From assembly GCA_902800965.1 (NCBI GenBank), contig CADCGK010000005.1, positions 124,001 through 188,000 of the forward strand: 64,000 nt of DNA. The letters are read 5' to 3'. This document shows, in pieces, positions 34,682-42,397 of the stretch. The position numbers and the translations under genes were made by a program. The notes under the pieces are model-generated. The model was not told the origin of the DNA, did not search any database, and was given only the letters and a program-made list of their open reading frames with translations. Positions within the stretch are counted from its first letter, which is position 1, and each line of letters begins with the position of its first letter. The DNA is from an uncultured Bacteroidia bacterium (GTDB taxonomy: Bacteria > Bacteroidota > Bacteroidia > Bacteroidales > F082).

Positions 34682-36928
34682 TTAGAATACATACCCCAAA
34701 CTGAAATACGACCCCCAGTCTCTCGTGATGTCGGAATAGTGTATGTCGAAAGAGATGGGCCCAATGGGACTGTCGTATGAATACTTAAAGGCCGCGCCCC
34801 AATGCCCAAAACCTTTGTCGTCAAAGGACAGGAGAGACCCCAAGTTATCGGCACTTCGAATGTAATTGCCAGTCAACGTCAGATAGTGACTTTGGTAAAA
34901 CCTATATCGGATGTCGAGACGGGCGATGGCGGCGTAGGGATCCGCATTGGTAGTATTGTTGATCCCAACGAAAGGAAGCTGATAGTCGAAATACCTACCA
35001 TAGACATCGCCACCGATAATGTTGCGGTACAAATCAGGGAGCTCGTCGCAAATCACGAAACGGGAATAGAATTGTGGGATGAAGGTTAATCTTCCCATGC
35101 TGAGGTGCTCGGCGATATTGAAACTGATATCGGTGACAGGAAGGGTGCCTTTTCCCATCCTCTCGTGGAACTCAAGGTTGGCTTTAGCTCCTTCGGTTGC
35201 GAAATAGGCGTCGTCCATGTTGTCGAATGAAAGCTTGGCAAAAGGTCCGTGTAAGCCTTCAAACTCCCATCCCATGTTAGTTCGGATGTTGCGCAAATAG
35301 AACTCGGAGATGTATAACCGTAGCCGATGTTGCTTGAACACCCGTGCCGAGGTCTGCTCCATGAGATAATAGTTGTACTTGGCCCTGCTGAACTCGTATG
35401 ACAGGTTGAAATTGGCCAAAGCCAGGCCTGACCAAGACAAGGTGGTGTTGATTTTGGTGTTGAAGCCCAACCTGCCGGTTAGGTTGAATTTCAGCCCGGA
35501 GAACTTGTTCTGGCCGATACCAAGGTTTACGATCACACTGGCGCTTTCTTCTGAGTTGTAGTTGAGGCCGAGTGAGAGATTGTAAGGCTCTGAAAGGCGA
35601 AACCCAAACAACAGATCGAAGTCCTTGCTGGTGGGCGGATCGCTAGGTGTGGCTGTGGGTCTCAGCCGGTATTCGATGCTGCTGAAGTTACCCGTGCCCT
35701 TGAAGGTGTTGACAGCCCGTTGCAGGTCGCTGCTGGGAATGTCAGTGCCGAGTTTCAAGCGGCTTTTGCGAAGCAGCCATTTGAATTCCTTGAAACTGAC
35801 GTTGTTCATGGTGATGTTCTCCAGTCTTATGGTGTCATCCATGACAAATTGAGCCTTGGGCGACTGCAGGATCTTGGTTGCAGGCTCAAAGCTGTTGACG
35901 TAACGCTTGATGGTTTCCAGCTCATCTCGGAATTGCGAAGCGAAGGTATATCCCCGTTGAACAAGTGTGTCGATGGCTTCGGAAGTGAAGCTGAGCATGC
36001 CGAAATCGTTGACCTTCGGGTGGATGTATAGGTCGCAGAGCGCTCGGTTTTCCTTATCGTGTCCTTTGGTCACGATACTCATTATTTGGGAAGCCAATTG
36101 CGGCAACGACTTGATGCCGTTGACGTTGCGGTTCATTCCCTGGGCGACTTCGATGCCGATGATGATGTCGGCGCCCATCTCACGGCAAATGTCAGTGGGA
36201 AAGTTGTTTACCAAGCCGCCGTCAACGAGCGTCTTCCCGTTGATGGTCATGGGGGAGAAGACACCGGGGATGGCCATGCTGGCCCGGATAGCTTCGGGGA
36301 ACTTGCCGCTGCGCAAGATGACTGCATCACCGGTGTTGATATCAGTGGCGACACAGGCAAAGGGTATGGGCAATTCGTTGAAGTCGGTAGAATCCTGATA
36401 GCCGATGCAGATGTTGTTGAACAGGTTGAGCAGGTCGGTGCCTCCGATGAAAGCGTCGGGGAGGGATGAGATGAAAGAGGTTGCAGGGCTCGATGGATCT
36501 TCTTTATCCATCTTGCGGAGTTTTGATAGGAGTTCGCCGTCGTTGAAAGGGATGCTGACGAGATAGGTGCTTCGCCGATGCTTGTCGGCAGAAGAGATGT
36601 CGCGCCGTTCGACGCTGTTGCTCATGTATTGCGACCAGTCGAGTTGGGAAATCATGTATTTGATCTCGTCAGGGGTGTAGCCCAAGGCATAGAGGCCGCC
36701 GATGATGGAGCCCATGCTGGTGCCCACGACGTAATCGACGGGAATTCCCATCTCTTCGATAAATTTCAGCGCACCGATATGGGCGGCGCCTTTGGCGCCG
36801 CCACCACTCAACACGATACCTACCTTGGGCCTCGGCGCCTTGATGGTGTCGTTTAAAGCAGGTGTTTCACCGGCTATTAAGCCGTGCGCGAAAATAATCG
36901 CCAAAACCAAACCAGCGATTCTTTTCAT
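34682..36928 (-). CDS. Patatin-like phospholipase with C-terminal outer-membrane barrel
   Basis: Protein of 748 residues with a signal peptide (about 1-20). The patatin domain (about 35-240) has GGGAKG at 42-47, the nucleophile Ser71 in GTSMGS, and the catalytic Asp236 in VDGGLVNN. It is followed by a POTRA-like linker (MNNVSFKEFKWLLRKSRLKL) and a predicted beta-barrel with alternating aromatic residues, ending in Phe (YFSLGYVF), like PlpD-type autotransported lipases. Likely inserted in the outer membrane with the lipase domain exposed or released. It converges on the glycan locus and is not part of it. Confidence 0.88.
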   Translation of the reverse strand: MKRIAGLVLAIIFAHGLIAGETPALNDTIKAPRPKVGIVLSGGGAKGAAHIGALKFIEEMGIPVDYVVGTSMGSIIGGLYALGYTPDEIKYMISQLDWSQYMSNSVERRDISSADKHRRSTYLVSIPFNDGELLSKLRKMDKEDPSSPATSFISSLPDAFIGGTDLLNLFNNICIGYQDSTDFNELPIPFACVATDINTGDAVILRSGKFPEAIRASMAIPGVFSPMTINGKTLVDGGLVNNFPTDICREMGADIIIGIEVAQGMNRNVNGIKSLPQLASQIMSIVTKGHDKENRALCDLYIHPKVNDFGMLSFTSEAIDTLVQRGYTFASQFRDELETIKRYVNSFEPATKILQSPKAQFVMDDTIRLENITMNNVSFKEFKWLLRKSRLKLGTDIPSSDLQRAVNTFKGTGNFSSIEYRLRPTATPSDPPTSKDFDLLFGFRLSEPYNLSLGLNYNSEESASVIVNLGIGQNKFSGLKFNLTGRLGFNTKINTTLSWSGLALANFNLSYEFSRAKYNYYLMEQTSARVFKQHRLRLYISEFYLRNIRTNMGWEFEGLHGPFAKLSFDNMDDAYFATEGAKANLEFHERMGKGTLPVTDISFNIAEHLSMGRLTFIPQFYSRFVICDELPDLYRNIIGGDVYGRYFDYQLPFVGINNTTNADPYAAIARLDIRYRFYQSHYLTLTGNYIRSADNLGSLLSFDDKGFGHWGAAFKYSYDSPIGPISFDIHYSDITRDWGSYFSLGYVF

Positions 36929-36929
36929 C

Positions 36930-36964
36930 TTAACTATAAACTATAAACTTTCAACTTTAAACTT
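36930..36964. repeat. Low-complexity repeat, family D (CTATAAA/CTTTAAA units)
   Basis: ACTATAAACTATAAAC followed by TTTCAACTTTAAACTTA fills the gap between the M3 peptidase stop and the patatin start. Its left end contributes to the peptidase stop codon. Confidence 0.65.
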
Positions 36965-39083
36965 ACTCCAGTCCTCTCGCCTTAAGATACGGCTCCTTCT
37001 CCGGATCCTGTCCGCGGAACTTGCGATATTGGACCATGCCCTCGTCGTTGCCGCCGTCTTGCAGGCAGTATTTGCGGAAAGCAGCAGCCAGCTCGGGATT
37101 GAAGAGGTTGCCGGAAGTCTTGAAATAGTTGAAGGCGTCCTTGTCGAGCACCTCGGCCCAAGTGTAGCCATAATAGCCGGCGCTGTAACCGCCGTTGAAG
37201 ATGTGCGAGAAATTGGTGGCACGGTAGCGAGGCAGGATCTCGGGCATCAACTTGATGGCATCCATCTGCTGTTTCTCGAAGGCATCGACATCAAGGTTGT
37301 CCACTTCGGTAAGTTCGTGGAACTTCATGTCGAGGATGGAAGCAGCGATGAGCTCGGTGGTGTTGAAGCCTTGGTTGAACAAAGCGCTGTTTTCGATCTT
37401 CTGGATGAGGCTGTCGGGCATGACTTCGCCGGTCTGGTAATGTTTCGCATACATGCGGATGACTTCTGGCTCGGCGGCCCAGTTCTCCATGATCTGCGAA
37501 GGCAACTCCACGAAGTCGTGAGGCACATTGCCGCAGGTGCGGCTGTAGAGACCGTCGGAGAAGAAGGCGTGCAGCGAGTGTCCGAACTCGTGCCACATAG
37601 TCTCGGTCTCGTCCCAGTTGAGCAAGGCGGGAACGCTGTCGGTGGCAGGGGTGAAGTTCATCACCAGGGAGACCAACGGATATACCTTGTTGCCGTTGAT
37701 GTCGTGGCCGGCTTCGCGGAAGCTGGTGCACCAGGCGCCGCCGCTCTTCGAAGCACGTGGGTAGTAGTCGAGATAGAGAATGCCGAGGAAGTCGCCGTTG
37801 GCTTCTTTCACCTCGTAAGTCTCCACGCCGGGATAATAGACAGGGATGGTGTTGTTTTGGGTGAAGGTCACGCCGTAGAGCTTGTTAGCTGCGTCGAACA
37901 TGCCGTTGCGGACGTTATCGACAGTCAGGTAAGGCTTGATCTGGTTCTCATCGAAGTCGTACTTGGCCTTGCGGAGCTTCTCGGCGTAATACCACCAATC
38001 CCATCCTTCGAGTTTGAAATCGGCGCCTTCGGCCTTGGCGATGGCCTGCATCTCGGCGAGCTCTTTCTTGGCAAGCTCTTGGGCAGGGACGAAGATTTCT
38101 TCCAAGAACTGGTCAACGGTGGCGGCATCATGGGCCATGTTGACGGACAACACGAAGTTGGCGTGGTTGTCGTAACCCAACAACTGGGCCTTTTGTTGTC
38201 TCAGCTTGAGCATCTCCTTGATGAGGTTCTTGTTGTCGTACTCGTTGCCGTTGTCGCCGCGGTTGTAGTAGGCTTTGTACATCTTTTCACGCAGGTCGCG
38301 GTTGTCGGCATATTGCAGGAAGGGGATCAAGCTGGGCTTGCTGAGGGTGAACACCCATTTGCCTTCCATACCATCGGCTTTGGCTTGTTCGGCGGCGGCG
38401 TCAATGCTGCTTTGCGGCAGACCGGCGAGGTCGTCCTTGTTATCGATGACGAGCTTAAAACCGCTGTTTTCCTTCAACAGATTATTTCCAAACTGCAGGC
38501 TCAAAGTCGAGAGCTGTTCGTTGATCTTGCTTAATTCGGCTTGCTTGTCGGCATCGAGAGCGGCGCCGTGACGGACGAAGTCCTGATGGTATTTCTCCAC
38601 CACACGGATTTGCTGGTCGTCCAATCCCATCTCGTTGCGATGTTGATACACGTAGTCGATCTTCTCGAAGAGTTTCGGGTTCATCGCGATGGCATCGCTG
38701 TGCTTTGAGAGCATGGGCATGACTTGTTCGGCCAAGGCCAGTAATTCATCATCGGAGTTGCATTCAAGGATGTTGAAGAACACGTTGCTGACGCGATCCA
38801 ACGTCTCACCCGACTTGTCGTAGGGGAGGATGGTGTTTTGGAAAGTGGGCGTCTCAGTGTTGTTGATGATGGCGTCGATTTCCTCGAGCTGTTCCTTCAT
38901 GCCGGCCTCAAAAGCAGGCATATAATGCTCGGTCTTGATCTTGTCGAAAGGTACCACCTTGAAAGGTGTCTGGTATTCGGTAAGGAAAGGATTCTCATTG
39001 GTTTCTGTCTTCTTCTCGCTGCTGTTGCAGGAAGCCAGTACGATGACGCTTAAAGCTATCATAGGAATGAATTTTTTAAACAT
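36963..39083 (-). CDS. dcp: M3-family metallopeptidase (Dcp/OpdA-type peptidyl-dipeptidase), lipoprotein
   Basis: Zinc peptidase of 706 residues. The signal ends VIVLASC, so it is a lipoprotein in the periplasm or outer envelope. The catalytic motif MWHEFGHSLHAF lies near residue 495, with the third ligand region and the family ending (FSHIFNGGYSAGYYGYTWAEVLDKDAFNYF) downstream. It trims dipeptides from the C-termini of short peptides, for use as nutrients. Separated from the next gene by an A/T repeat. Confidence 0.93.
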   Translation of the reverse strand: MFKKFIPMIALSVIVLASCNSSEKKTETNENPFLTEYQTPFKVVPFDKIKTEHYMPAFEAGMKEQLEEIDAIINNTETPTFQNTILPYDKSGETLDRVSNVFFNILECNSDDELLALAEQVMPMLSKHSDAIAMNPKLFEKIDYVYQHRNEMGLDDQQIRVVEKYHQDFVRHGAALDADKQAELSKINEQLSTLSLQFGNNLLKENSGFKLVIDNKDDLAGLPQSSIDAAAEQAKADGMEGKWVFTLSKPSLIPFLQYADNRDLREKMYKAYYNRGDNGNEYDNKNLIKEMLKLRQQKAQLLGYDNHANFVLSVNMAHDAATVDQFLEEIFVPAQELAKKELAEMQAIAKAEGADFKLEGWDWWYYAEKLRKAKYDFDENQIKPYLTVDNVRNGMFDAANKLYGVTFTQNNTIPVYYPGVETYEVKEANGDFLGILYLDYYPRASKSGGAWCTSFREAGHDINGNKVYPLVSLVMNFTPATDSVPALLNWDETETMWHEFGHSLHAFFSDGLYSRTCGNVPHDFVELPSQIMENWAAEPEVIRMYAKHYQTGEVMPDSLIQKIENSALFNQGFNTTELIAASILDMKFHELTEVDNLDVDAFEKQQMDAIKLMPEILPRYRATNFSHIFNGGYSAGYYGYTWAEVLDKDAFNYFKTSGNLFNPELAAAFRKYCLQDGGNDEGMVQYRKFRGQDPEKEPYLKARGLE

Positions 39084-39099
39084 GTAATTTGTTTTAAGA

Positions 39100-39134
39100 T
39101 TTGTTGCCGCAAAGATACGAAATTATTATCTTTG
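39100..39134 (+). promoter_or_regulatory. Promoter for nfeD-SPFH genes
   Basis: TATCTTTG at 39127-39134 matches TAnnTTTG, with TTG at 39104-39106 twenty bases upstream. It reads rightward into the NfeD gene. A minus-strand element sits within the same 35 bases, making a divergent pair. Confidence 0.6.
39110..39117 (-). promoter_or_regulatory. -7 element for the M3 peptidase gene
   Basis: The minus strand reads TATCTTTG, a perfect TAnnTTTG element 27 bases before the peptidase ATG. No clear -33 TTG is visible upstream of it. Confidence 0.5.
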
Positions 39135-39136
39135 CA

Positions 39137-39180
39137 GAAACTTCTTACTTCTTACTTCTGTCTTCTGACTTCTAAATTCT
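39137..39180. repeat. Low-complexity repeat, family C (CTTCTTA/CTTCTGA units)
   Basis: CTTCTTACTTCTTACTTCTG then TCTTCTGACTTCTAAATTCT in the 5' untranslated region of the NfeD gene. Related tracts occur at 43672-43692 and 63319-63346. Confidence 0.7.
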
Positions 39181-39188
39181 ATAACACC

Positions 39189-39635
39189 ATGCAATTATAT
39201 CAGATTTGGCTTATTGCCGCCCTCGCATTGATTATCTTTGAGATCTTTTCGGCTACCTTTGGCGCCATTTGTTTTGCCATTGGCGCTGGATTCTCCGCAC
39301 TTGCCGCCGGTTTGGGTCTCAACCTGACTTGGCAAATCGTCATTTTTGCCGTCGTTTCATTGCTTACCTTCATCTTCCTGCGTCCTTTCATGATGAAGTT
39401 CCTCGACAGGAAGTCGAAAGATGTAAAGACCAATGCCGATGCTTTGGTGGGACGAAAGGCTTTGGTCTCGGAGCGTATCGACGCGTCCCAGCATACGGGT
39501 CGTGTAGCCGTTGACGGTGATGACTGGAAAGCGGTTTCCATGGATGGCTCCATTATAGAAAAAGGTACCGAAGTCGAAATCGTCAAGCTCGACAGCATCA
39601 TCCTCACCGTGAAGGAGCTGAAAACTGAAAACTGA
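39189..39635 (+). CDS. NfeD-like membrane protein
   Basis: Short NfeD-family protein of 148 residues. It has two to three membrane helices (about 5-60) followed by a soluble OB-fold domain (ALVGRKALVSERI, GRVAVDGDDWKAVSMDGSII, GTEVEIVKLDSIILTV). The partner of SPFH proteins in membrane organisation; the next gene is such a protein 18 bases on. The start is the ATG at 39189; an upstream TTG frame would translate the repeat tract. Its last residues (KTEN) and stop come from another repeat. Confidence 0.88.
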   Translation: MQLYQIWLIAALALIIFEIFSATFGAICFAIGAGFSALAAGLGLNLTWQIVIFAVVSLLTFIFLRPFMMKFLDRKSKDVKTNADALVGRKALVSERIDASQHTGRVAVDGDDWKAVSMDGSIIEKGTEVEIVKLDSIILTVKELKTEN

Positions 39636-39650
39636 ACAACTAACAACTAT
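39617..39650. repeat. Low-complexity repeat, family B (AACTGAA/AACTAAC units)
   Basis: CTGAAAACTGAAAACTGAAC followed by AACTAACAACTAT. It covers the end of the NfeD gene, including its TGA stop, and most of the gap to the SPFH gene. Confidence 0.7.
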
Positions 39651-39653
39651 ACC

Positions 39654-40613
39654 ATGAGCCCTTTGAACATCGTACTAACTGTCTTAGTAATCCTCGTCGT
39701 GATATATATCCTTCGGGGTATCAAGATTGTCTCCCAGTCGGAGACCCTGATTGTTGAACGCCTTGGCAAGTACAACCGTACTTTGAACGCTGGCATCAAC
39801 GTGATCCTTCCCATCATTGAGAAGGCCAAGGAAACCATTGCCCGCCGCCAGGACGGTCGCTTGATCGCCACCTCACGTATCGACATGCGTGAACAGGTCT
39901 ATGACTTCGACAAGCAGAGCGTTATCACCAAGGATAACGTTATGACCGAGATCAACGCCTTGCTTTATTTCCAGATTGTCGATCCCATGAAGGCGGTTTA
40001 TGAGATCCAGAACCTCCCCGTGGCCATTGAGAAGCTGACCCAGACCACGCTCCGTAACGTAGTGGGTGAGATGGAACTCGACGAGACCCTGACTTCGCGC
40101 GACACCATCAACTCGAAACTCCGCAACGTGCTTGACGATGCCACCAACAAATGGGGTGTCAAGGTGAACCGTGTGGAGCTGCAGGACATCACGCCGCCCG
40201 AGAGTATCCGCCGTACCATGGAGCTCCAGATGCAGGCCGAACGTAACCGTCGTGCCGAGATCTTGAAGGCTGAGGGTGAGAAGCAAGCCCAGATCCTGAA
40301 CTCCGAAGGTGAAAAACAGGCCGAGATCAACGCCGCCGAAGCCGACAAGCAGGCCAACATCCTGAAGGCTGAGGGTGAAGCCCGCGCCAAGATCCTCCAA
40401 GCAGAAGCCGAAGCCACCGCCATCCGCAACATCACCGAAGCGGTTTCCAGCGGTGGTGCCGATCCGGTTAACTACCTGCTTGCCGTGAAATACGTCGAAG
40501 CCCTGAAGGAGATCGCCTCTGGTCAACAGAATAAGACCGTCTATCTGCCTTACGAAGCCACCAACATGCTGGGTTCCATCGGCGGAATCAAGGATCTGTT
40601 TCAGTCAAAATGA
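39654..40613 (+). CDS. SPFH/Band-7 stomatin-like protein (QmcA-like)
   Basis: Membrane-scaffold protein of 319 residues. One N-terminal helix (about 5-21) is followed by the Band-7 domain (QSETLIVERLGKYNRTLNAG, VITKDNVMTEINALLYFQIVDP, ELQDITPPESIRRTME). A long Ala/Glu/Lys-rich coiled coil follows, with four near-repeats of ILKAEGEKQAQ type, then a short C-terminal segment. It forms membrane microdomains or cages around proteases with NfeD. The coiled-coil repeats are also visible as a DNA-level near-repeat around 40250-40420. Confidence 0.93.
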   Translation: MSPLNIVLTVLVILVVIYILRGIKIVSQSETLIVERLGKYNRTLNAGINVILPIIEKAKETIARRQDGRLIATSRIDMREQVYDFDKQSVITKDNVMTEINALLYFQIVDPMKAVYEIQNLPVAIEKLTQTTLRNVVGEMELDETLTSRDTINSKLRNVLDDATNKWGVKVNRVELQDITPPESIRRTMELQMQAERNRRAEILKAEGEKQAQILNSEGEKQAEINAAEADKQANILKAEGEARAKILQAEAEATAIRNITEAVSSGGADPVNYLLAVKYVEALKEIASGQQNKTVYLPYEATNMLGSIGGIKDLFQSK

Positions 40614-40672
40614 CAAAATGTCATAAAATCTCTGCAATTATTTCCTAAAATAAGACAAATTGTCATAAAATC
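40612..40672. repeat. Pair of 19-bp direct repeats with internal palindrome
   Basis: GACAAAATGTCATAAAATC at 40612-40630 and GACAAATTGTCATAAAATC at 40654-40672 differ by one base and lie 42 bp apart, four helical turns. Each begins with a GACA...TGTC palindrome. They are placed between the SPFH stop and the downstream hairpin, ahead of the Hsp20 gene. Could be operator sites or part of the 3' end structure. Confidence 0.7.
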
Positions 40673-40677
40673 ATCAT

Positions 40678-40702
40678 AAAAGCGGCCCTAAAAGCCGCTT
40701 TT
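40678..40702 (+). terminator. Rho-independent terminator after the SPFH gene
   Basis: Stem AAAAGCGGC (40678-40686) pairing with GCCGCTTTT (40694-40702), 7-base loop, then more T residues. Well formed and placed 65 bases after the SPFH stop. Confidence 0.88.
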
Positions 40703-40742
40703 TTGTTTTGGCCCACTATTTGACTTGAGCGGATGTGTCGTT

Positions 40743-40783
40743 GTTCAACCAACTGACAACTGATAACTGATAATTAACAACTT
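40743..40783. repeat. Low-complexity repeat, family B
   Basis: AACCAACTGACAACTGATAA then CTGATAATTAACAACTT in the leader of the Hsp20 gene. Just after it comes AGGAG at 40791-40795, an unusually good Shine-Dalgarno site for this phylum, nine bases before the ATG. Confidence 0.7.
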
Positions 40784-40804
40784 AAAAAATAGGAGATTAA
40801 AACT

Positions 40805-41230
40805 ATGTATCTAACAAGAAGAACTCAGGATTTCATTCCTACCTTATTCAACGAGCTGATGAACATGGACACTGTTTCATATTCAGAACCCAAGATGAAC
40901 ATCATCGAAAACAAAGAGAACTACCTCATCCAGTATTCAGTGCCTGGCCTGAAGAAGGAAGACCTGAAGATCTCCATCGATACTGAAGGCAACTTGGTGG
41001 TGGAGATGAACAAGGAAAACAACCACAAGGACGACAAGAAGGAGAACGGCGTGCGCTACCTGCGTCGCGAGTTCACTTCCGAACAGTTCCGTAATACCTT
41101 GGTGCTGCCTGAGGACATCCATCGTGAACAGATCTCGGCCAAGGTCGAGAACGGCATCCTCGAAGTCACCTTGCCAAGGGTGACCGTCGAAGAAAAGAAA
41201 GCCCTTGTCCAGAATATTGAAGTCCAATAG
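40805..41230 (+). CDS. Small heat-shock protein, Hsp20/alpha-crystallin family
   Basis: ATP-independent holdase chaperone, 141 residues. The N-terminal arm (about 1-28) leads to the alpha-crystallin domain (PKMNIIENKENYLIQYSVPG, FTSEQFRNTLVLPE). The conserved A-x-x-x-G-x-L motif is in AKVENGILEVTLP. The short C-terminal tail lacks a clear I-x-I anchor (NIEVQ). The gene has its own 5' region with a pair of direct repeats, a terminator and a strong ribosome-binding site, so stress control is plausible. Confidence 0.94.
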   Translation: MYLTRRTQDFIPTLFNELMNMDTVSYSEPKMNIIENKENYLIQYSVPGLKKEDLKISIDTEGNLVVEMNKENNHKDDKKENGVRYLRREFTSEQFRNTLVLPEDIHREQISAKVENGILEVTLPRVTVEEKKALVQNIEVQ

Positions 41231-41243
41231 CTTTTGAAAAAGC

Positions 41244-41286
41244 ATTACGCGCTTTGCGTCATTGCGAGCGCTAGCGAAGCAATCCA
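41244..41286 (+). repeat. Dispersed palindrome-like repeat, copy 1
   Basis: Core CGCTTTGCGTCATTGCGAGC followed by GCTAGCGAAGCAATCCA. The inverted copy at 48519-48560 shares almost the whole unit. I recall similar CGTCATTGCGAGC...GAAGCAATCC elements as common dispersed repeats in many bacterial genomes. Confidence 0.85.
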
Positions 41287-41320
41287 GCCTGACTAGAAAT
41301 GGTCTGGTTGGATTGTTTTG
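41281..41320 (+). terminator. Probable terminator of the Hsp20 gene
   Basis: AATCCAGCCTGAC (41281-41293) pairs imperfectly (11 of 13) with GTCTGGTTGGATT (41302-41314) and is followed by GTTTTG. It uses the end of the dispersed repeat as its left arm. Confidence 0.55.
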
Positions 41321-41342
41321 TTTAAAATTCTTACTATCTTTG
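41313..41342 (+). promoter_or_regulatory. Promoter of the porin gene
   Basis: TTG at 41313-41315, a 19-base spacer, and TATCTTTG at 41335-41342. A good match to the Bacteroidetes TTTG/TAnnTTTG pattern, 19 bases before the ATG. Confidence 0.6.
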
Positions 41343-41361
41343 CGGCGATTATTGAGCACCC

Positions 41362-42387
41362 ATGAAAAGAACATTGCTAATCGCCGCCTGTCTGCTTGTT
41401 TTTGTACAGGCTTTTTCCCAGGAAAAGATCGTTAAGCTTAACACGCTGAATCTCGACACACGTGCCGATTTCACGTATGAGAACTACCTCGGCAGGGACT
41501 CCGTTGCCCATGGCTTTGCAGGCAAATACCTGCGTTTCCGCATCGACGGCAACATCACCGACAAGTTCTCCTTTCACCTCCGTCAAAGAATCAACACTCC
41601 CAACATCGGCTTTGCCAATACCTTCTTCCAAGGCACCGATTGGGCCTACCTCAACTGGAATGTCACCGACCGGTTCTTCATCTCAGCTGGTAAACAGGTG
41701 GTAGCCATCGGCGGTTGGGAATACGATGCCGATCCCATCGACATCTACTATGGCACCGACTTCTGGAACCACGTGTGCTGCTATGAGATGGGCTTCTCCC
41801 TGAATTATCTCGACAAGTCGAAGAAAAACCACTTCCTGGTGCAGATGACCAACTCCCCGTTTATCTCATCCGCCATGGAAGGCATCTATTCCTACAACCT
41901 GATGTGGTACGGTAATTTCGATGTGTTCAAAACCGCTTATTCCGTCAACATGATTGAATACAAGCCTGGCTCGTTCATCAACTATATCTCGCTGGGCAAC
42001 AAGATCCAAACGGGAATTCTGGAGATGTATATCGACCTCCAGAACCGGGCCTCCTTCGAACAGGAGCGTTTCTTTGGTCAGGACTTCACAGCCTTGATCG
42101 GCGCTGGCGTCGATATCGGTGAGAAGTGGATCGTCTATGCCAAGGCGGGTTATGACTTCAACAATGCCCAAGCCCATACTACACCCGATCCGTTTGACCA
42201 GTATGTCATGCCAGGCCGCAAGGTAGATTTCGAGAGCGTTGGTTTTGAATACTATCCCATGGGCAGCCGCAATCTGCGAGTCCATTTCTGCGGTTCCCAT
42301 ACCAATGTTGACGGTGAAAACAACTTCCAGGCCAACCTAGGCTTGACTTGGAAGGTTGACCTATTGCATAGTGTATTAAAGAAATAA
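41362..42387 (+). CDS. Outer-membrane porin, phosphate-selective porin O/P-like
   Basis: Beta-barrel protein of 341 residues with a signal peptide ending FVQAFSQ (cleavage near residue 20). It has alternating aromatic and polar strands, FRIDGNITDKFSFHLRQRIN and GTDWAYLNWNVTDRFFISAG as in OprO/OprP-like proteins, and GGWEYDADPIDIYY. The final strand (NFQANLGLTWKVDLLHSVLKK) is less typical because the protein does not end in an aromatic residue. Substrate unknown. Followed after 10 bases by the gate-domain membrane protein gene. Confidence 0.82.
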   Translation: MKRTLLIAACLLVFVQAFSQEKIVKLNTLNLDTRADFTYENYLGRDSVAHGFAGKYLRFRIDGNITDKFSFHLRQRINTPNIGFANTFFQGTDWAYLNWNVTDRFFISAGKQVVAIGGWEYDADPIDIYYGTDFWNHVCCYEMGFSLNYLDKSKKNHFLVQMTNSPFISSAMEGIYSYNLMWYGNFDVFKTAYSVNMIEYKPGSFINYISLGNKIQTGILEMYIDLQNRASFEQERFFGQDFTALIGAGVDIGEKWIVYAKAGYDFNNAQAHTTPDPFDQYVMPGRKVDFESVGFEYYPMGSRNLRVHFCGSHTNVDGENNFQANLGLTWKVDLLHSVLKK

Positions 42388-42397
42388 AACTGATATT

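Noticed and set aside
36792..38534. Long open frame of 580 codons on the + strand opposite the M3 peptidase
   Set aside because: It lies antisense to a clear peptidase gene, shows repetitive Val/Leu/Gly-rich low-information sequence and no domain; it results from the codon bias of the real gene.
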